Of a DNA stretch of 64,000 nt, positions 34,127 through 43,646 are shown piece after piece. A program made the position numbers and the translations under genes. This stretch comes from an uncultured Rothia sp. (GTDB lineage: Bacteria > Actinomycetota > Actinomycetes > Actinomycetales > Micrococcaceae): contig CAMIIP010000005.1 in NCBI GenBank assembly GCA_946222285.1, positions 79,589 through 143,588 on the forward strand, given 5' to 3'. Each line of letters begins with the position of its first letter. Within the stretch, counting starts at the first letter, position 1. A model generated the notes under the pieces. The model searched no databases, was not told the DNA's origin, and worked only from the letters and a program-made list of their open reading frames with translations.

Positions 34127-34331
34127 AGGTAGTGGGTGACTTTCTATTTATTTTCTACAGACTCTTGGGGAGAGCAAGTCTAAGCAAGCATCTATATCTT
34201 TAGATGCTAAAAATTAACTTCCTTCAGCCTATCCCAGAAATGTGCCTATTCTCTCATCAGAATCCATCGGATGAGAAAATTAATAAGTCGACAGTTCTTA
34301 GACACCTCGGGCAGCTTCAACTCGGTATTAG

Positions 34332-34372
34332 AAAACCCGCTCTGACTCGATTACCAAGTCAGGGCGGGTTTC
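34332..34372. terminator. Hairpin between tRNA(CAU) and the secreted-protein gene
   Basis: AAACCCGC and GCGGGTTT with inner CTGACT/AGTCAG arms form a stem, followed by TCTCTTTATT on the plus strand. It lies downstream of the minus-strand tRNA. Otherwise 34127-34331 holds nothing I can support. Confidence 0.6.
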
Positions 34373-34386
34373 TCTTTATTCGTTTG

Positions 34387-34460
<74 letters not shown>

Positions 34461-34537
34461 CCGCTGTTTTCAAAAACAACTCTTCTAGATTACCCGAGAA
34501 TCCGACGAAATCTAAATCTTTCGCTCGTACTCAGTCT

Positions 34538-35752
34538 CTATTTTTGATTCTGTCCCAGAACGAACTCGTAATACTTCTCGCTGGAAGTATAGAGCGATTC
34601 AAAAATATCCCAGGTTTTCTTCGCCGCGTGCTTCTTGACCATCTCGTGGCTGTAGGCTCCCATAGCTTTACGTTCCGGCTTGGGCAGCTCCAGAATGTAG
34701 GCAAGTTTTTCGGCAAGTTCGGTTGAGTTTCCCGGTTCAAAGAGGAAACCGTTCTTGCCTTCTTCTACCAGATGCGGCAATGCTAAAGCATTTGCCAGGA
34801 CGAGCGGGCGGGAAGCACTCATTGCCTCTAGTGTTACCAGAGACTGGAGTTCAGCGGTACCTGGCTGGCAAAAAACGTTCGCCCGCAGATAGCCCTCTCG
34901 AAGCTCTTCATCGCTCACATAGCCGAGGAAACGTACCCGATCTTCAACCCCGCACTCGGCTGCTTTCGCCTGTAGTGTCTCCAAAATTTCGCCGGTACCG
35001 GCAATCTCAAGCACTACATTGTTCAGATGAGAGGGAAGCTGGGAGAGTGCTTCAATGAGCACATCGATATTCTTCTCAATCGCCAAACGTCCGGCAAAGA
35101 AAATTCGCATCTCGTCAGGATTTTTCGAAATAACCTCGTCAGGGTTCGGCTCATAATCAGCCAGTTCAATTCCGTTCGAAATCGGAATAACGGGCTTTCT
35201 AAAGTGTCCTGCCTCTTTCATTGCCTTCGCTGCGATCGGCGTCGGCGTCGTCACTACCTGAGCACGCTCCAAAATCCGGCGCATATCACCCCAGCTAAAT
35301 TTGGCAAAGGCATCATTGAACCACTTGGGGAAGGGCAAAAACGGATCAAGGTTCTCGGGCATAAAGTGGTTAGTGGCAATCAGACGAATACGGCGACGCT
35401 TCGCTTGCAGAACCAGCACGCGCCCCACAATATAGTGGCACTGCACATGAACCACATCGGGTTTCACCTCATCCAAGATTCTGCCCACTTCACGCCAAAT
35501 TCCCCAGGGAGTACAAATACGAATATAGGGGTGCGTGGGCGCATGATGCGAAATGAGCCGGTGCTCAACGATTCCGCCTTCAACCTCATGGGTCTCCGAT
35601 TTCGCACCATCTGGGTTAGCCGCCACCACGTGAACCGCATGACCGCGTTCTTTCATAGCAACCGCTAATCGATGCCCAAATTGCGCGGCTCCGTTAATGT
35701 CTGGCGGGTAGGTATCGGCACCGATCATGATGGTCAGAGGGCCAGAAGTCAT
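34538..35752 (-). CDS. GT4-family glycosyltransferase
   Basis: 404-aa GT-B retaining glycosyltransferase, probably acting on a membrane lipid or cell-wall glycan at the inner face. The N-domain starts IMIGADTYPPDINGAAQFG, the acceptor loop. The C-domain has IFFAGRLAIEKNIDVLIEAL and the EX7E motif (ELQSLVTLE). Relatives include the PimB/PimC-like mannosyltransferases of actinobacteria; the exact sugar and acceptor cannot be read. ATG 35752 has no clear ribosome-binding site. It is monocistronic, next to the tRNA. Confidence 0.88.
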   Translation of the reverse strand: MTSGPLTIMIGADTYPPDINGAAQFGHRLAVAMKERGHAVHVVAANPDGAKSETHEVEGGIVEHRLISHHAPTHPYIRICTPWGIWREVGRILDEVKPDVVHVQCHYIVGRVLVLQAKRRRIRLIATNHFMPENLDPFLPFPKWFNDAFAKFSWGDMRRILERAQVVTTPTPIAAKAMKEAGHFRKPVIPISNGIELADYEPNPDEVISKNPDEMRIFFAGRLAIEKNIDVLIEALSQLPSHLNNVVLEIAGTGEILETLQAKAAECGVEDRVRFLGYVSDEELREGYLRANVFCQPGTAELQSLVTLEAMSASRPLVLANALALPHLVEEGKNGFLFEPGNSTELAEKLAYILELPKPERKAMGAYSHEMVKKHAAKKTWDIFESLYTSSEKYYEFVLGQNQK

Positions 35753-35891
35753 GTGTAAATTGCACCTGTTCGCATTGAGGAAAGAGAAGCTCTCCTATAT
35801 TCTGCCATGTCTGCGATATCGTCTACCAGAAAAGCAGTTCACATTTGCTGACTATCAGCTTTATGAACAATTCCGAGTCTCCAGGAACAAA

Positions 35892-35921
35892 AACGCCCCA
35901 CACCGAAAGGTGCAGGGCGTT
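35892..35921 (-). terminator. Terminator of the Holin-X gene
   Basis: AACGCCC/GGGCGTT with an inner CACC-GAAA-GGTG tetraloop stem; on the minus strand it runs into GTTTTTGTTCC. It directly follows the gene at 35954. Confidence 0.8.
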
Positions 35922-35953
35922 CGTTCACATTAGCGCTCTGATGCAGGCAAACC

Positions 35954-36886
35954 TTAGCGCTTGATGAGCTTACCGAGGAATACGAAGAAAGCACTCACAG
36001 CAGCTACCAACGCTGCGAATGAACCCCAACGTGCTTTGAGAGCTTCAGGGTCAGTAGCGTTCTGGGCAAACTGCTGACGGTGCGAAGTGAACTTCATCTT
36101 AGCTTCACTGGGGGCGTTCTGAACCTTAGCCTTAGAGACGGCTACTACACGATTACCTTCAGTTTTTGCGGTCTTAACCTGGAAATCCAGATCATCACGA
36201 AGAGACTTGAGGTGCTCGCGGCGCTGCGAAGTGCGCTGTTTAAGCTGATCTTCATTAGCAGCAGGTGACTGTTCGCCTTCTTTGTCAGCTTCTTCCTTTT
36301 CAGCAGCTTTTTTAGCTTCTTTTTCTTCTGCTTTAGCCTTGGCTTTTTCTTCCTGCTCACGCTTGAGACGAGCAGAAGTCATAGCTGAGCCGTTTTTGAG
36401 AACTCCCAAATCGTACAGAATTCCGAAGATAGCAGATTCAGGCTTGAAGGGAAGCTGCTTCTTAACCATGCTAATTCCGATGAGTACAAAAATGGCGGTA
36501 AGAATCAAGAATACCGCTGCAATAATCAGAGCTGCCAGCCAAGGAGCGATGACTTCGCCCAGTCCTAAAATAGCGGCCGAGACTAGAGCAATCAGCATAC
36601 ATAAGGCAAAGAAAAGGCCACCGGCGGCAAAAGCAGCACCCTTACCCAGCGCGATGCCTTTGTCTTTCAGTTCGAACTTAGCGATCTGAATTTCGTCTTT
36701 GATCTGCTTGGGTGCTAGACGACCGATAACCTTGGTGGCATCAATGGAACGGCTAGCGCTCTCTTTGAGATTGGCAAAGGCCGTGCGAACACGAGAACCT
36801 TTAGCTTGATCAGTGCGAACGCCTTCAACGCGAACGCTCTCTGCGCGCGCGCTATCGGGGTTGACTGTTACGACTTTTTCGGTCAT
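35954..36886 (-). CDS. Actinobacterial Holin-X (phage holin superfamily III) membrane protein
   Basis: 310-aa protein. After a polar N-terminus come KDEIQIAKFELKDKGIALGK and two adjacent TM helices (about residues 83-140), the Phage_holin_3_6/Holin-X pattern. A long charged coiled coil (Lys/Glu/Ala, about residues 172-225) and a third C-terminal TM (VAAVSAFFVFLGKLI) follow, which is longer than typical Holin-X proteins of about 130-150 aa. Chromosomal members are not phage genes; their role in the envelope is unknown. ATG 36886 follows GAGG. Confidence 0.8.
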   Translation of the reverse strand: MTEKVVTVNPDSARAESVRVEGVRTDQAKGSRVRTAFANLKESASRSIDATKVIGRLAPKQIKDEIQIAKFELKDKGIALGKGAAFAAGGLFFALCMLIALVSAAILGLGEVIAPWLAALIIAAVFLILTAIFVLIGISMVKKQLPFKPESAIFGILYDLGVLKNGSAMTSARLKREQEEKAKAKAEEKEAKKAAEKEEADKEGEQSPAANEDQLKQRTSQRREHLKSLRDDLDFQVKTAKTEGNRVVAVSKAKVQNAPSEAKMKFTSHRQQFAQNATDPEALKARWGSFAALVAAVSAFFVFLGKLIKR

Positions 36887-37028
36887 ACCCTACCTCTAAA
36901 CTAAGTTTGCTTTTGGTTGTTAGTGTATCAGCACAAAAGGTGATTTTTTGCGAGTTTTTTGGGGAAAATAACGGGATGTGTTTGAGGATGTGAAACTTTC
37001 AACATCAACTGTTAATAAATAATAAAGC

Positions 37029-37060
37029 AAAAAGGCTAACGAGTTCTCGTTAGCCTTTTT
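37029..37060 (-). terminator. Terminator downstream of tRNA-Asn
   Basis: A perfect 15-bp stem AAAAAGGCTAACGAG/CTCGTTAGCCTTTTT with a TT loop. Minus-strand transcription from the tRNA would end here. The plus-strand side could equally be used. Confidence 0.88.
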
Positions 37061-37065
37061 ATTTG

Positions 37066-37138
37066 CTCCCCTGACTGGACTCGAACCAGTAACCCTTCGA
37101 TTAACAGTCGAATGCTCTGCCAATTGAGCTACAGAGGA
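37066..37138 (-). tRNA. tRNA-Asn (anticodon GUU)
   Basis: 73-nt cloverleaf on the minus strand: acceptor TCCTCTG/CAGGGGA, D-arm GCTC..GAGC, anticodon stem TTCGA/TCGAA with loop CTGTTAA (anticodon GTT), T-arm ACTGG-TTCGAGT-CCAGT, discriminator G. CCA is not encoded. Confidence 0.95.
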
Positions 37139-37243
37139 TTATTATGTTTTAGTGATTTATCACCGCAACGAGTAATAACTTTACACAGGATTCGAAGAGC
37201 ACGCAAATCGAGTTTTGGTGACCTCACCCACAGCTATCGACAA

Positions 37244-39151
37244 CTAATCTTGTCCCTCCATAATACTGCGGCGGCGAAGCTCTAATTCCAGCAAGGATCT
37301 CTGGATAATTTGATATTCCTCGGCATCAGCAGAAGGGTCAAGGCGTTGAAGGTTAATGAGCAAATCTGACTTCTGCCGGTTAATCTGCTGCTGAAAAAGT
37401 CGGTTAAGAATATCGTGCACGTAGCGCGCCAATTGTTCTTCAGTACGAGCGGGAATGGGTGAAACGGTCAGCTCCGCCAAGAGCGCGTGAACCTGTTCTG
37501 ATGCATGAGAACGCACACTATTGACCCAGCTAGCCCCGGGACTGGGCACTATATCCGATGCCGCACCGATTACCCCTTCGGCAAGACCGGCGTGCATGCG
37601 ATAGCGATACTGCACCTTTGTCAGTTCCTGCCACTGGGTATGAGAGAGATAGTGAGGCACCTGAATGAGAACTTCCAAAGCCTCCCTTTCCATACGTGCT
37701 ACCGGATCGCGAAGATCGGGAATCTCAAAGGGGTGAGCTTCTTGTTCAGTTCGACGTTGTTCTTCGCGCGCTGCAGCCTCTCGTGCATCCTGATCTGCTT
37801 GAGCTTTATCTCGGACGCTTTGCTGTGGATTTTCCTGGGCAAAACTCACGGCGCGAAGCACCTCGTCTACTTCGATTCCCAGCCAGCCCGATACCTCACG
37901 GATATAGGCGGGGCGGAGGGTGCGGTCTTTGATTCCGGCAAGGATGGGAGCTACAGCGCGCATACCGCGCACGCGGCCTTCCAGCGTATTCATATCGTAA
38001 TTTCGCAAGGTAGCTTTGAGAGCAAATTCGAAAAGCGGACGACGCGCGGCAATCAGCGAGCGCACCGCGCCGTCGCCACGGGCAAGACGAAGATCACAGG
38101 GATCCATACCGTCTTTTGCCACGGCCACAAAGGTTTGAGCTACGAACTTCTGGTCTTCTTGAAAGGCTGAGAGGGCGGCTTTTTGACCCGCGGCATCGCC
38201 GTCGAAGGTGAAGATAATTTCGCCGCCGGTGCCGTCGTCACTGATGAGCCTGCGAACGATTTTGATGTGTCCGGCGCCGAAGGCGGTGCCACAGGTTGCC
38301 ACGGCGGTATCAATGCCGGCAAGGTGTGCCGCCATCACATCGGTATAGCCTTCCACCACCACGATCTGACGTTTTTTGGCGATGTTTCGCTTGGCTAGAT
38401 CTAGCCCGTAGAGTACCTGCGATTTCTTATAGAGCTGGGTTTCGGGAGTGTTAAGGTATTTGGGGCCTTGGTCATCGTCGAAGAGCTTGCGTGCGCCAAA
38501 GCCGATGGTCTCTCCCGCGATACCGCGAATGGGCCACATGAGGCGGCCGCGAAAACGGTCGTAGAGCCCACGATTACCGCGCGAGAACATGCCGGTAGCT
38601 TCTAGTTCTTCCTCATTAAAGCCTTTTTTTTGCAAGTATTTCAGCAGATTATCCCAGCCGCGCGGGGCAAAACCTACGCCAAATTGCTGAGTTGATTGAG
38701 GATCAAAACCGCGAGCACCGAGAAACTTCTGTGCTTGGGCAGCGGCAGGAGTATAAAGATTGCGCTGGAAAAATTCAGTGGCGACCTTATGAGCATCGAG
38801 CAGGCGCTGGCGGCGCCCTACTTCTTCTTTGCTGGTACCGCTACCCTGCTCGTAGTGGAGCTCATAGCTGATGCGGGCGGCAAGCTTCTCTACAGTTTCA
38901 GTGAAAGAGGTGTGATCCATTTGCATAACAAAGGAGATCACATCGCCAGATTCACCGCACCCAAAGCAGTGATAGGTACCCATCTGCGGGCGCACGTGAA
39001 AGGAGGGGCTACGTTCGTCGTGAAAAGGACACAGCCCTTTAAAGGAACCGATACCTGCAGATTTGAGGGTTACGTAGCCCTCTACAATTTCTCGGATATC
39101 GGTACGGGAGCGCACCTCATCAATATCTTCACGTCGAATCAAACCAGCCAC
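37244..39151 (-). CDS. dnaG: DNA primase
   Basis: Synthesises RNA primers at the replication fork. The 635-aa product begins at GTG 39151. Domains: N-terminal zinc finger (CPFHDERSPSF and YHCFGCGESGDV), TOPRIM core with VVVEGYTDVMAAH and FTFDGDAAGQKA, and a C-terminal helicase-binding domain of DnaB-interacting type. It lies downstream of dgt with a small membrane-protein gene between, the common actinobacterial dgt-dnaG pairing. Confidence 0.96.
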   Translation of the reverse strand: MAGLIRREDIDEVRSRTDIREIVEGYVTLKSAGIGSFKGLCPFHDERSPSFHVRPQMGTYHCFGCGESGDVISFVMQMDHTSFTETVEKLAARISYELHYEQGSGTSKEEVGRRQRLLDAHKVATEFFQRNLYTPAAAQAQKFLGARGFDPQSTQQFGVGFAPRGWDNLLKYLQKKGFNEEELEATGMFSRGNRGLYDRFRGRLMWPIRGIAGETIGFGARKLFDDDQGPKYLNTPETQLYKKSQVLYGLDLAKRNIAKKRQIVVVEGYTDVMAAHLAGIDTAVATCGTAFGAGHIKIVRRLISDDGTGGEIIFTFDGDAAGQKAALSAFQEDQKFVAQTFVAVAKDGMDPCDLRLARGDGAVRSLIAARRPLFEFALKATLRNYDMNTLEGRVRGMRAVAPILAGIKDRTLRPAYIREVSGWLGIEVDEVLRAVSFAQENPQQSVRDKAQADQDAREAAAREEQRRTEQEAHPFEIPDLRDPVARMEREALEVLIQVPHYLSHTQWQELTKVQYRYRMHAGLAEGVIGAASDIVPSPGASWVNSVRSHASEQVHALLAELTVSPIPARTEEQLARYVHDILNRLFQQQINRQKSDLLINLQRLDPSADAEEYQIIQRSLLELELRRRSIMEGQD

Positions 39152-39209
39152 CTAAACATGATAGCGATGTTTGCGACCCCAAGAATATAGCGTCAGCCCA
39201 CAGCGTTGC

Positions 39210-39416
39210 CTAAAGATCTTCCTCATCTTCTAGTTCTTGTTTAGGACGCTTGCGGCCTAGCCCAAAATCAGTAGGCGAAAGACCCACACAGAGTGCAACG
39301 GCAAAGGCAACGAATCCCAGCGGCCAAGACTGAATAAGAGAACCAATCATCAGCCCCACACAGAGGCTGGCAACCGAAACAATCACAATCTGTTTCATAG
39401 AGTTTTTAGATTTCAT
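39210..39416 (-). CDS. Small two-TM membrane protein, unknown function
   Basis: About 68 aa. Two hydrophobic segments (IVIVSVASLCVGLMIGSLI and PLGFVAFAVALCVGL) are joined by a short SQ-W turn, followed by a charged tail ending KQELEDEEDL. ATG 39416 has AAGGA upstream; a TTG at 39431 would add five residues. It lies between dgt and dnaG, all in the same direction, so it is probably co-transcribed. I do not recognise the family. Confidence 0.65.
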   Translation of the reverse strand: MKSKNSMKQIVIVSVASLCVGLMIGSLIQSWPLGFVAFAVALCVGLSPTDFGLGRKRPKQELEDEEDL

Positions 39417-39449
39417 CTTTTCCTTAGCCAAGCTAGTAATTGATGCTCT

Positions 39450-40805
39450 TTACCAGAGCGGTTTATCGCCAAGCACCCAGTGATTTCCAGTGATGCGGCG
39501 GTAGAGTGTTACCGCAGATCGGTCGGTCAGTGAGGCAACTTGATCTATAACGAGTCTAAGCCGGGCTGTATCGTCGTTATGCCCTAGTTCTCGGATATCT
39601 GCTCGGAAGACCGGCTCCAGATAATCGGGGTTTTCTAAAAGTGCTTCCACTAGCACGCCAAGAATCTCTTGTTGGTTATCGTAGTGGGGTTGAGCATCGC
39701 GTACCGTCATCACAAAAGCGGTAGCAATGCCTTTCATAACGGCGATTTCGTGCTCTGTTTCTTCGGGCACTATCAGTTGGGCAGAATAGCGAGTAAGCGG
39801 TCGATCTTCACCAAATTGAGCGCGGGTAGCCTCCATAGCGGTAGCGGCGAACCTGCCGATTACCTCAGAAGTGAAGGCTTTGAACGCTGCCATCGAAGCG
39901 CGAGTACCGCTCATAAAGGGCACCCAGCGATCCAGCGATTCAAGCCGTCTCAGCGCGGCGTCCAGGGCCGCATCGTCCACGTTGGGCAGATACCAGAGTC
40001 GGGTTTTCTCGAAAACATGCTGGCGTTTAGCAGGATCCTTCAGCTCCTCTAGTTGTAGGTGCCCACCAAAAACGGCATCTTCAACATCGTGAACCGAATA
40101 AGAAATATCGTCGGCTAGATCCATGACCATCGCCTCCATGCACTTTTGCCCGGACTCAGCTCCAGCTTCTTTCGCCCCCTGGCGGAACCAGTTAAAGACG
40201 GGCATGTCATCTGCGTAGACACCAAACTTGCGGTTTTCTCTACCGTCCGGTCTAGCCGGAGCGTCTGCGACGTCCCAGGGGTACTTGCAAGTGGCATCTA
40301 ACGTAGCGCGAGTGAGATTGAGACCTGCGGATCCGCCATCGTGACGAATCACTTTTGGCTCTAGTCGCGTCAGCAAACGCAGAGTTTGAGCATTACCCTC
40401 AAATCCTCCTGCATCTTTGGCCAGCTTATTCAGCGCGGTTTCGCCGTTATGCCCAAAGGGAGGATGCCCCAAGTCGTGAGATAGACAGGCTGTATCAACC
40501 ACATCGGGATCGCAACCCAGCATACGCCCCACTTCCCGCCCAATCTGTGCAACTTCCAGCGAGTGGGTGAGGCGGGTTCGCACAAAATCATCGGTATCAG
40601 GATCCATCACCTGGGTTTTAGCTCCCAAACGACGCAGAGCACTGGAATGAAGCACCCGAGCTCTATCCCGTTCATAAGCCGAACGATAAATATTGCGGTG
40701 GTGTTCGGGAACCCACCGTGCAGCGTCCTGCTCCGAATAACCGGGAGTATCCGCCAGTTCTTCACCGGTAATTAGCCCGTTCTGCGAGTCACTGATCTTA
40801 GCCAT
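39450..40805 (-). CDS. dgt: Deoxyguanosinetriphosphate triphosphohydrolase-like protein
   Basis: HD-domain dNTPase that removes triphosphate from dGTP and related nucleotides. The 451-aa product has RVLHSSALRRLGAKTQV near the start, RLTHSLEVAQIGREV and the HD motif SHDLGHPPFGHNGE, plus MDLADDISYSVHDVEDA for the second metal and phosphate site. ATG 40805 is clear. It precedes dnaG. Confidence 0.94.
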   Translation of the reverse strand: MAKISDSQNGLITGEELADTPGYSEQDAARWVPEHHRNIYRSAYERDRARVLHSSALRRLGAKTQVMDPDTDDFVRTRLTHSLEVAQIGREVGRMLGCDPDVVDTACLSHDLGHPPFGHNGETALNKLAKDAGGFEGNAQTLRLLTRLEPKVIRHDGGSAGLNLTRATLDATCKYPWDVADAPARPDGRENRKFGVYADDMPVFNWFRQGAKEAGAESGQKCMEAMVMDLADDISYSVHDVEDAVFGGHLQLEELKDPAKRQHVFEKTRLWYLPNVDDAALDAALRRLESLDRWVPFMSGTRASMAAFKAFTSEVIGRFAATAMEATRAQFGEDRPLTRYSAQLIVPEETEHEIAVMKGIATAFVMTVRDAQPHYDNQQEILGVLVEALLENPDYLEPVFRADIRELGHNDDTARLRLVIDQVASLTDRSAVTLYRRITGNHWVLGDKPLW

Positions 40806-40842
40806 GCTTTTAGCTTACCGTCAGCCTATACGCCGGGGCTGG

Positions 40843-41385
40843 CTAAATATCCTCATCGTCGATTTCGATACCAAACTCGGCAGGATAGATCACCGTACCC
40901 GAAGGCAACTCAAATTCTGGGTTAAGGTTCAGCGCCATAAATGCCTCGCTAGGAACCTCAAAGGGGGCACGGATACCAAAGGAACGAGCCGGTTCAAACC
41001 CAAATCGCGGATAGTATTCTGTATGCCCCAACACAATAGCGCACTGCGGAGAGTTGTCTGCCTGAGCAATCCGGCGGGCGCTTTCCAAGGCAGCTTCAAT
41101 CACGGCGCTTCCCACGCCTTGTCCCTGATACTTCGGGACGACGGCGCAGGGCGCAAGCGCAAGAGCCGGTGCCGAATCAATCCAGCAGCGGGTTAGAAGT
41201 GCCTGACCGATGATCTCGCCAGTATCCGAAACTGCTACGAATGAAGTACCGGGCTCCCACACGCTCTTGTTCTCGCGAAGCGCATCCACTAAATCCGCTT
41301 CGTCTGCGGAAGGGAAAGCAGCGAGCAAAACTTTACGAATCGCTGCTTCATCGCCTGACTCTTCTGCTCGAACGGTGAAGTTCAT
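40843..41385 (-). CDS. GNAT family N-acetyltransferase (YhbS-like)
   Basis: 180 aa from ATG 41385, which has AGGAG at good spacing; the longer frame overlaps dusB and is not used. The acetyl-CoA binding loop is VVPKYQGQGVGSAVIEAAL, followed by VLGHTEYYPRFGFEPARSFGI, which is typical of the YhbS subgroup. The substrate is unknown. It sits between dusB and dgt in the same direction, likely the same transcript. Confidence 0.9.
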   Translation of the reverse strand: MNFTVRAEESGDEAAIRKVLLAAFPSADEADLVDALRENKSVWEPGTSFVAVSDTGEIIGQALLTRCWIDSAPALALAPCAVVPKYQGQGVGSAVIEAALESARRIAQADNSPQCAIVLGHTEYYPRFGFEPARSFGIRAPFEVPSEAFMALNLNPEFELPSGTVIYPAEFGIEIDDEDI

Positions 41386-41407
41386 TTTTTCTCCTAAAGT
41401 CATCTGT

Positions 41408-42592
41408 TTAGCCGCCCGAAACATCGAGTTCAGCGCCCACCAGGCCGAGCCGCTCGGCGTCGTCCACCATGCGAGAATCCAGCCAACCGTGGGGCAGATG
41501 GGGTTTCTTGGGGTTGCCAGCACGTCCGCGCGGGCCTTCTACAGCGGCACCCGGATAACCGATGGTGTGATCGAGTTCTGAAAGATACTCACGGAAGGTT
41601 GCCAAATCAGGGACCGTTGCCATTTTCTGGCGGAGCTGACCGCCCACCGGGTAGCCATGGAAGTACCAGGCGATATGCTTGCGGATTTCACGCAAGCCTT
41701 TGAGTTCGTCCCCGAAGGTTTCCACCAGCAGCTCAGCGTGGCGATAAATCATGTTCGCCACTTCGCTGACTCCGGGCTTGAAGCGTTCTTCCGAACCTTC
41801 AAAGGCATTCTGTAGGTCACCAAAGAGCCAGGGGCGGCCTTGGCAACCGCGTCCGACCACTACCCCGTCGATACCGGTTTGCTCCACCATGGAAATGGCA
41901 TCTTCTGCGCTAAAAATATCGCCGTTACCGAGTACGGGCACATCAGGAATCGCCTGGCGCAAATCGGCAATAGCGTTCCAATCTGCCTTACCCGAATAGT
42001 GCTGCTCCATGGTGCGACCGTGCAGGGCAATCGCTGCCACTCCAGCATCACGGGCGATTTTTGCCGAGTCGAGGAAGGTCAGGTGGTCCTCGTCGATACC
42101 CTTACGCATTTTCACGGTCACAGGAATATCGTTGCGTGAAGCCTCACGAACGGCAGCCTGCACAATCGCCGTAAACAGGTCGGTCTTCCAAGGCAAAGCG
42201 GAACCACCGCCGAGCTTGGTGACTTTGGGGACGGGGCAACCGAAGTTGAGGTCGATATGGTCTGCGCGGTCTTCTTCGACCACCATACGAACCGCTTTAC
42301 CCACATTCACCGCGTCCACACCATAAATTTGGATGGAGCGAATTTTCTCGTCCTTATCGTGCTCAATAATGCGTAACGATTCCGGACGACGCTCCACCAG
42401 CGAGCGCGCGGTGACCATCTCCGTCACGTAAAGACCGCCACCGTATTCGCGGCAAAGCCTACGGAAAGCCTTATTGGTCACCCCAGCCATGGGTGCAAGA
42501 ATCACGGGGGTTTCTACCGTATGCTTTCCCAGCTGCAGGGGTGGAAGCTGAAGCTTCTTGGATCGTGGGGAGGTTTCGCTAGTCTGAGTCAC
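41408..42592 (-). CDS. dusB: tRNA-dihydrouridine synthase
   Basis: FMN-dependent enzyme reducing uridines in the tRNA D-loop. The 394-aa product starts at GTG 42592. It has LAPMAGVTNKAFRRLCREYG, the catalytic-cysteine region LNFGCPVPKVTKLGGGSAL, FMN contacts in ALHGRTMEQHYSG and VLGNGDIFSAEDA. Length and motifs match the DusB subgroup. Confidence 0.95.
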   Translation of the reverse strand: MTQTSETSPRSKKLQLPPLQLGKHTVETPVILAPMAGVTNKAFRRLCREYGGGLYVTEMVTARSLVERRPESLRIIEHDKDEKIRSIQIYGVDAVNVGKAVRMVVEEDRADHIDLNFGCPVPKVTKLGGGSALPWKTDLFTAIVQAAVREASRNDIPVTVKMRKGIDEDHLTFLDSAKIARDAGVAAIALHGRTMEQHYSGKADWNAIADLRQAIPDVPVLGNGDIFSAEDAISMVEQTGIDGVVVGRGCQGRPWLFGDLQNAFEGSEERFKPGVSEVANMIYRHAELLVETFGDELKGLREIRKHIAWYFHGYPVGGQLRQKMATVPDLATFREYLSELDHTIGYPGAAVEGPRGRAGNPKKPHLPHGWLDSRMVDDAERLGLVGAELDVSGG

Positions 42593-42754
42593 CCTGCAAT
42601 TCTTCCATAAACCTCTGAGAGTGGCAGGTTAGGGTTGCTCACATGAAAACGCGTGAAATATAAACATTTTCTTGACAACACACAATTTCATGCAGGAAAA
42701 TGTGATAAATCAAGATTTTCTTTACTTTTCACAAGATTTACAGGGAAGGAAGAA

Positions 42755-43300
42755 GTGGACGATACAGAAGATTCCCTAGCCCAAGTTACCCAAGCGCACC
42801 GAGCAGTACTTGCCGCCAACAACCGGTTGGACGACGTCGTCCAGCAAGCCCGCCAAAACGGCGCAACATGGCAGCAGATAGGTGATGCTATCGGCATTAC
42901 CAAACAAGCAGCCTCGCAGAGATTCCATAGATCACCCGCAGAGCACAGCGAAGCTTCACTCCAGAAGATTCAGGAAGAGCTAAACACTCTTGCAGAGGAA
43001 GCTTTCTCAACCCTGGCGCGAAACGATATCGATCATCTACATTCGCTCATGACGTATCTGACCGCACGTCAGCTCTCCAAGCGGCAGGTTTCAAAGGTAT
43101 GGAATCAGGTAGTGGAGCACTGCGGTGAGTATATCGAGCTCAACAATTCACGCATTGAGCACTCTGCCAACTCTTTTATTCTTACCTATCGACTGCGCCA
43201 CGAACACGGCGAGCCGGTCGGTCAAATTCTCTTCAATACTCGGAAACAAATTACAGGATTGGTGATCTTTCTTAATGACTCAGCAGAACTCCCCTGGTAG
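42755..43300 (+). CDS. Helix-turn-helix protein with DUF3887-like C-terminal domain
   Basis: 181 aa from GTG 42755, which is preceded by GGAAGGA; the upstream frame is unlikely. Residues about 37-55 (WQQIGDAIGITKQAASQRF) form a helix-turn-helix that matches the end of the zinc-finger protein at 1540-1896. The C-terminal half, LTARQLSKRQVSKVWNQVV onwards, resembles DUF3887-type domains that bind small ligands. Possibly a ligand-responsive regulator (inference). It overlaps the next gene by 26 bp and is divergent from dusB. Confidence 0.75.
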   Translation: MDDTEDSLAQVTQAHRAVLAANNRLDDVVQQARQNGATWQQIGDAIGITKQAASQRFHRSPAEHSEASLQKIQEELNTLAEEAFSTLARNDIDHLHSLMTYLTARQLSKRQVSKVWNQVVEHCGEYIELNNSRIEHSANSFILTYRLRHEHGEPVGQILFNTRKQITGLVIFLNDSAELPW

Positions 43301-43646
43301 CCCTAAAAACTCCGCGGCAATGTGGTGGACCATTGCAACGTGGGTAGTCTACGGAACGATAATGGCTCTAGGTAGCAACCATGCCCTAATCGGTCTCATC
43401 GCTGGAGCATCTTTTGCCGTTGGAACCATTCTGATGTTTTTGGATTTACGCCCAGGATTTGGGATTGTCGCATGGCGCCCGCTATTGGTCGCTTACTCAG
43501 GCGGTTTGGCTCTTATTGTGGGAGCGCTTCTTTTCGGAGATATTATTCAAAGTATCCCCTGGGTGTTTATATTTCTCCTCATCAATCGTGTTTTGTTTCT
43601 ACCGACAGATAAGAAAACTAATCGCAAAGCTAAGGACGTGATTTAG
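43275..43646 (+). CDS. Four-TM membrane protein, unknown function
   Basis: 123 aa with four hydrophobic segments spanning about residues 16-108 and a basic C-terminus (TDKKTNRKAK). No family motif is visible. The ATG overlaps the HTH gene by 26 bp and the stop TAG shares one base with the GTG of the next gene, so the three genes 42755-43975 are translationally coupled. Confidence 0.7.
   Translation: MTQQNSPGSPKNSAAMWWTIATWVVYGTIMALGSNHALIGLIAGASFAVGTILMFLDLRPGFGIVAWRPLLVAYSGGLALIVGALLFGDIIQSIPWVFIFLLINRVLFLPTDKKTNRKAKDVI

Noticed and set aside
42653..42754. Extension of the HTH protein to ATG 42653
   Set aside because: The 34 extra residues have no similarity to anything recognisable, and GTG 42755 has a clear GGAAGGA site.
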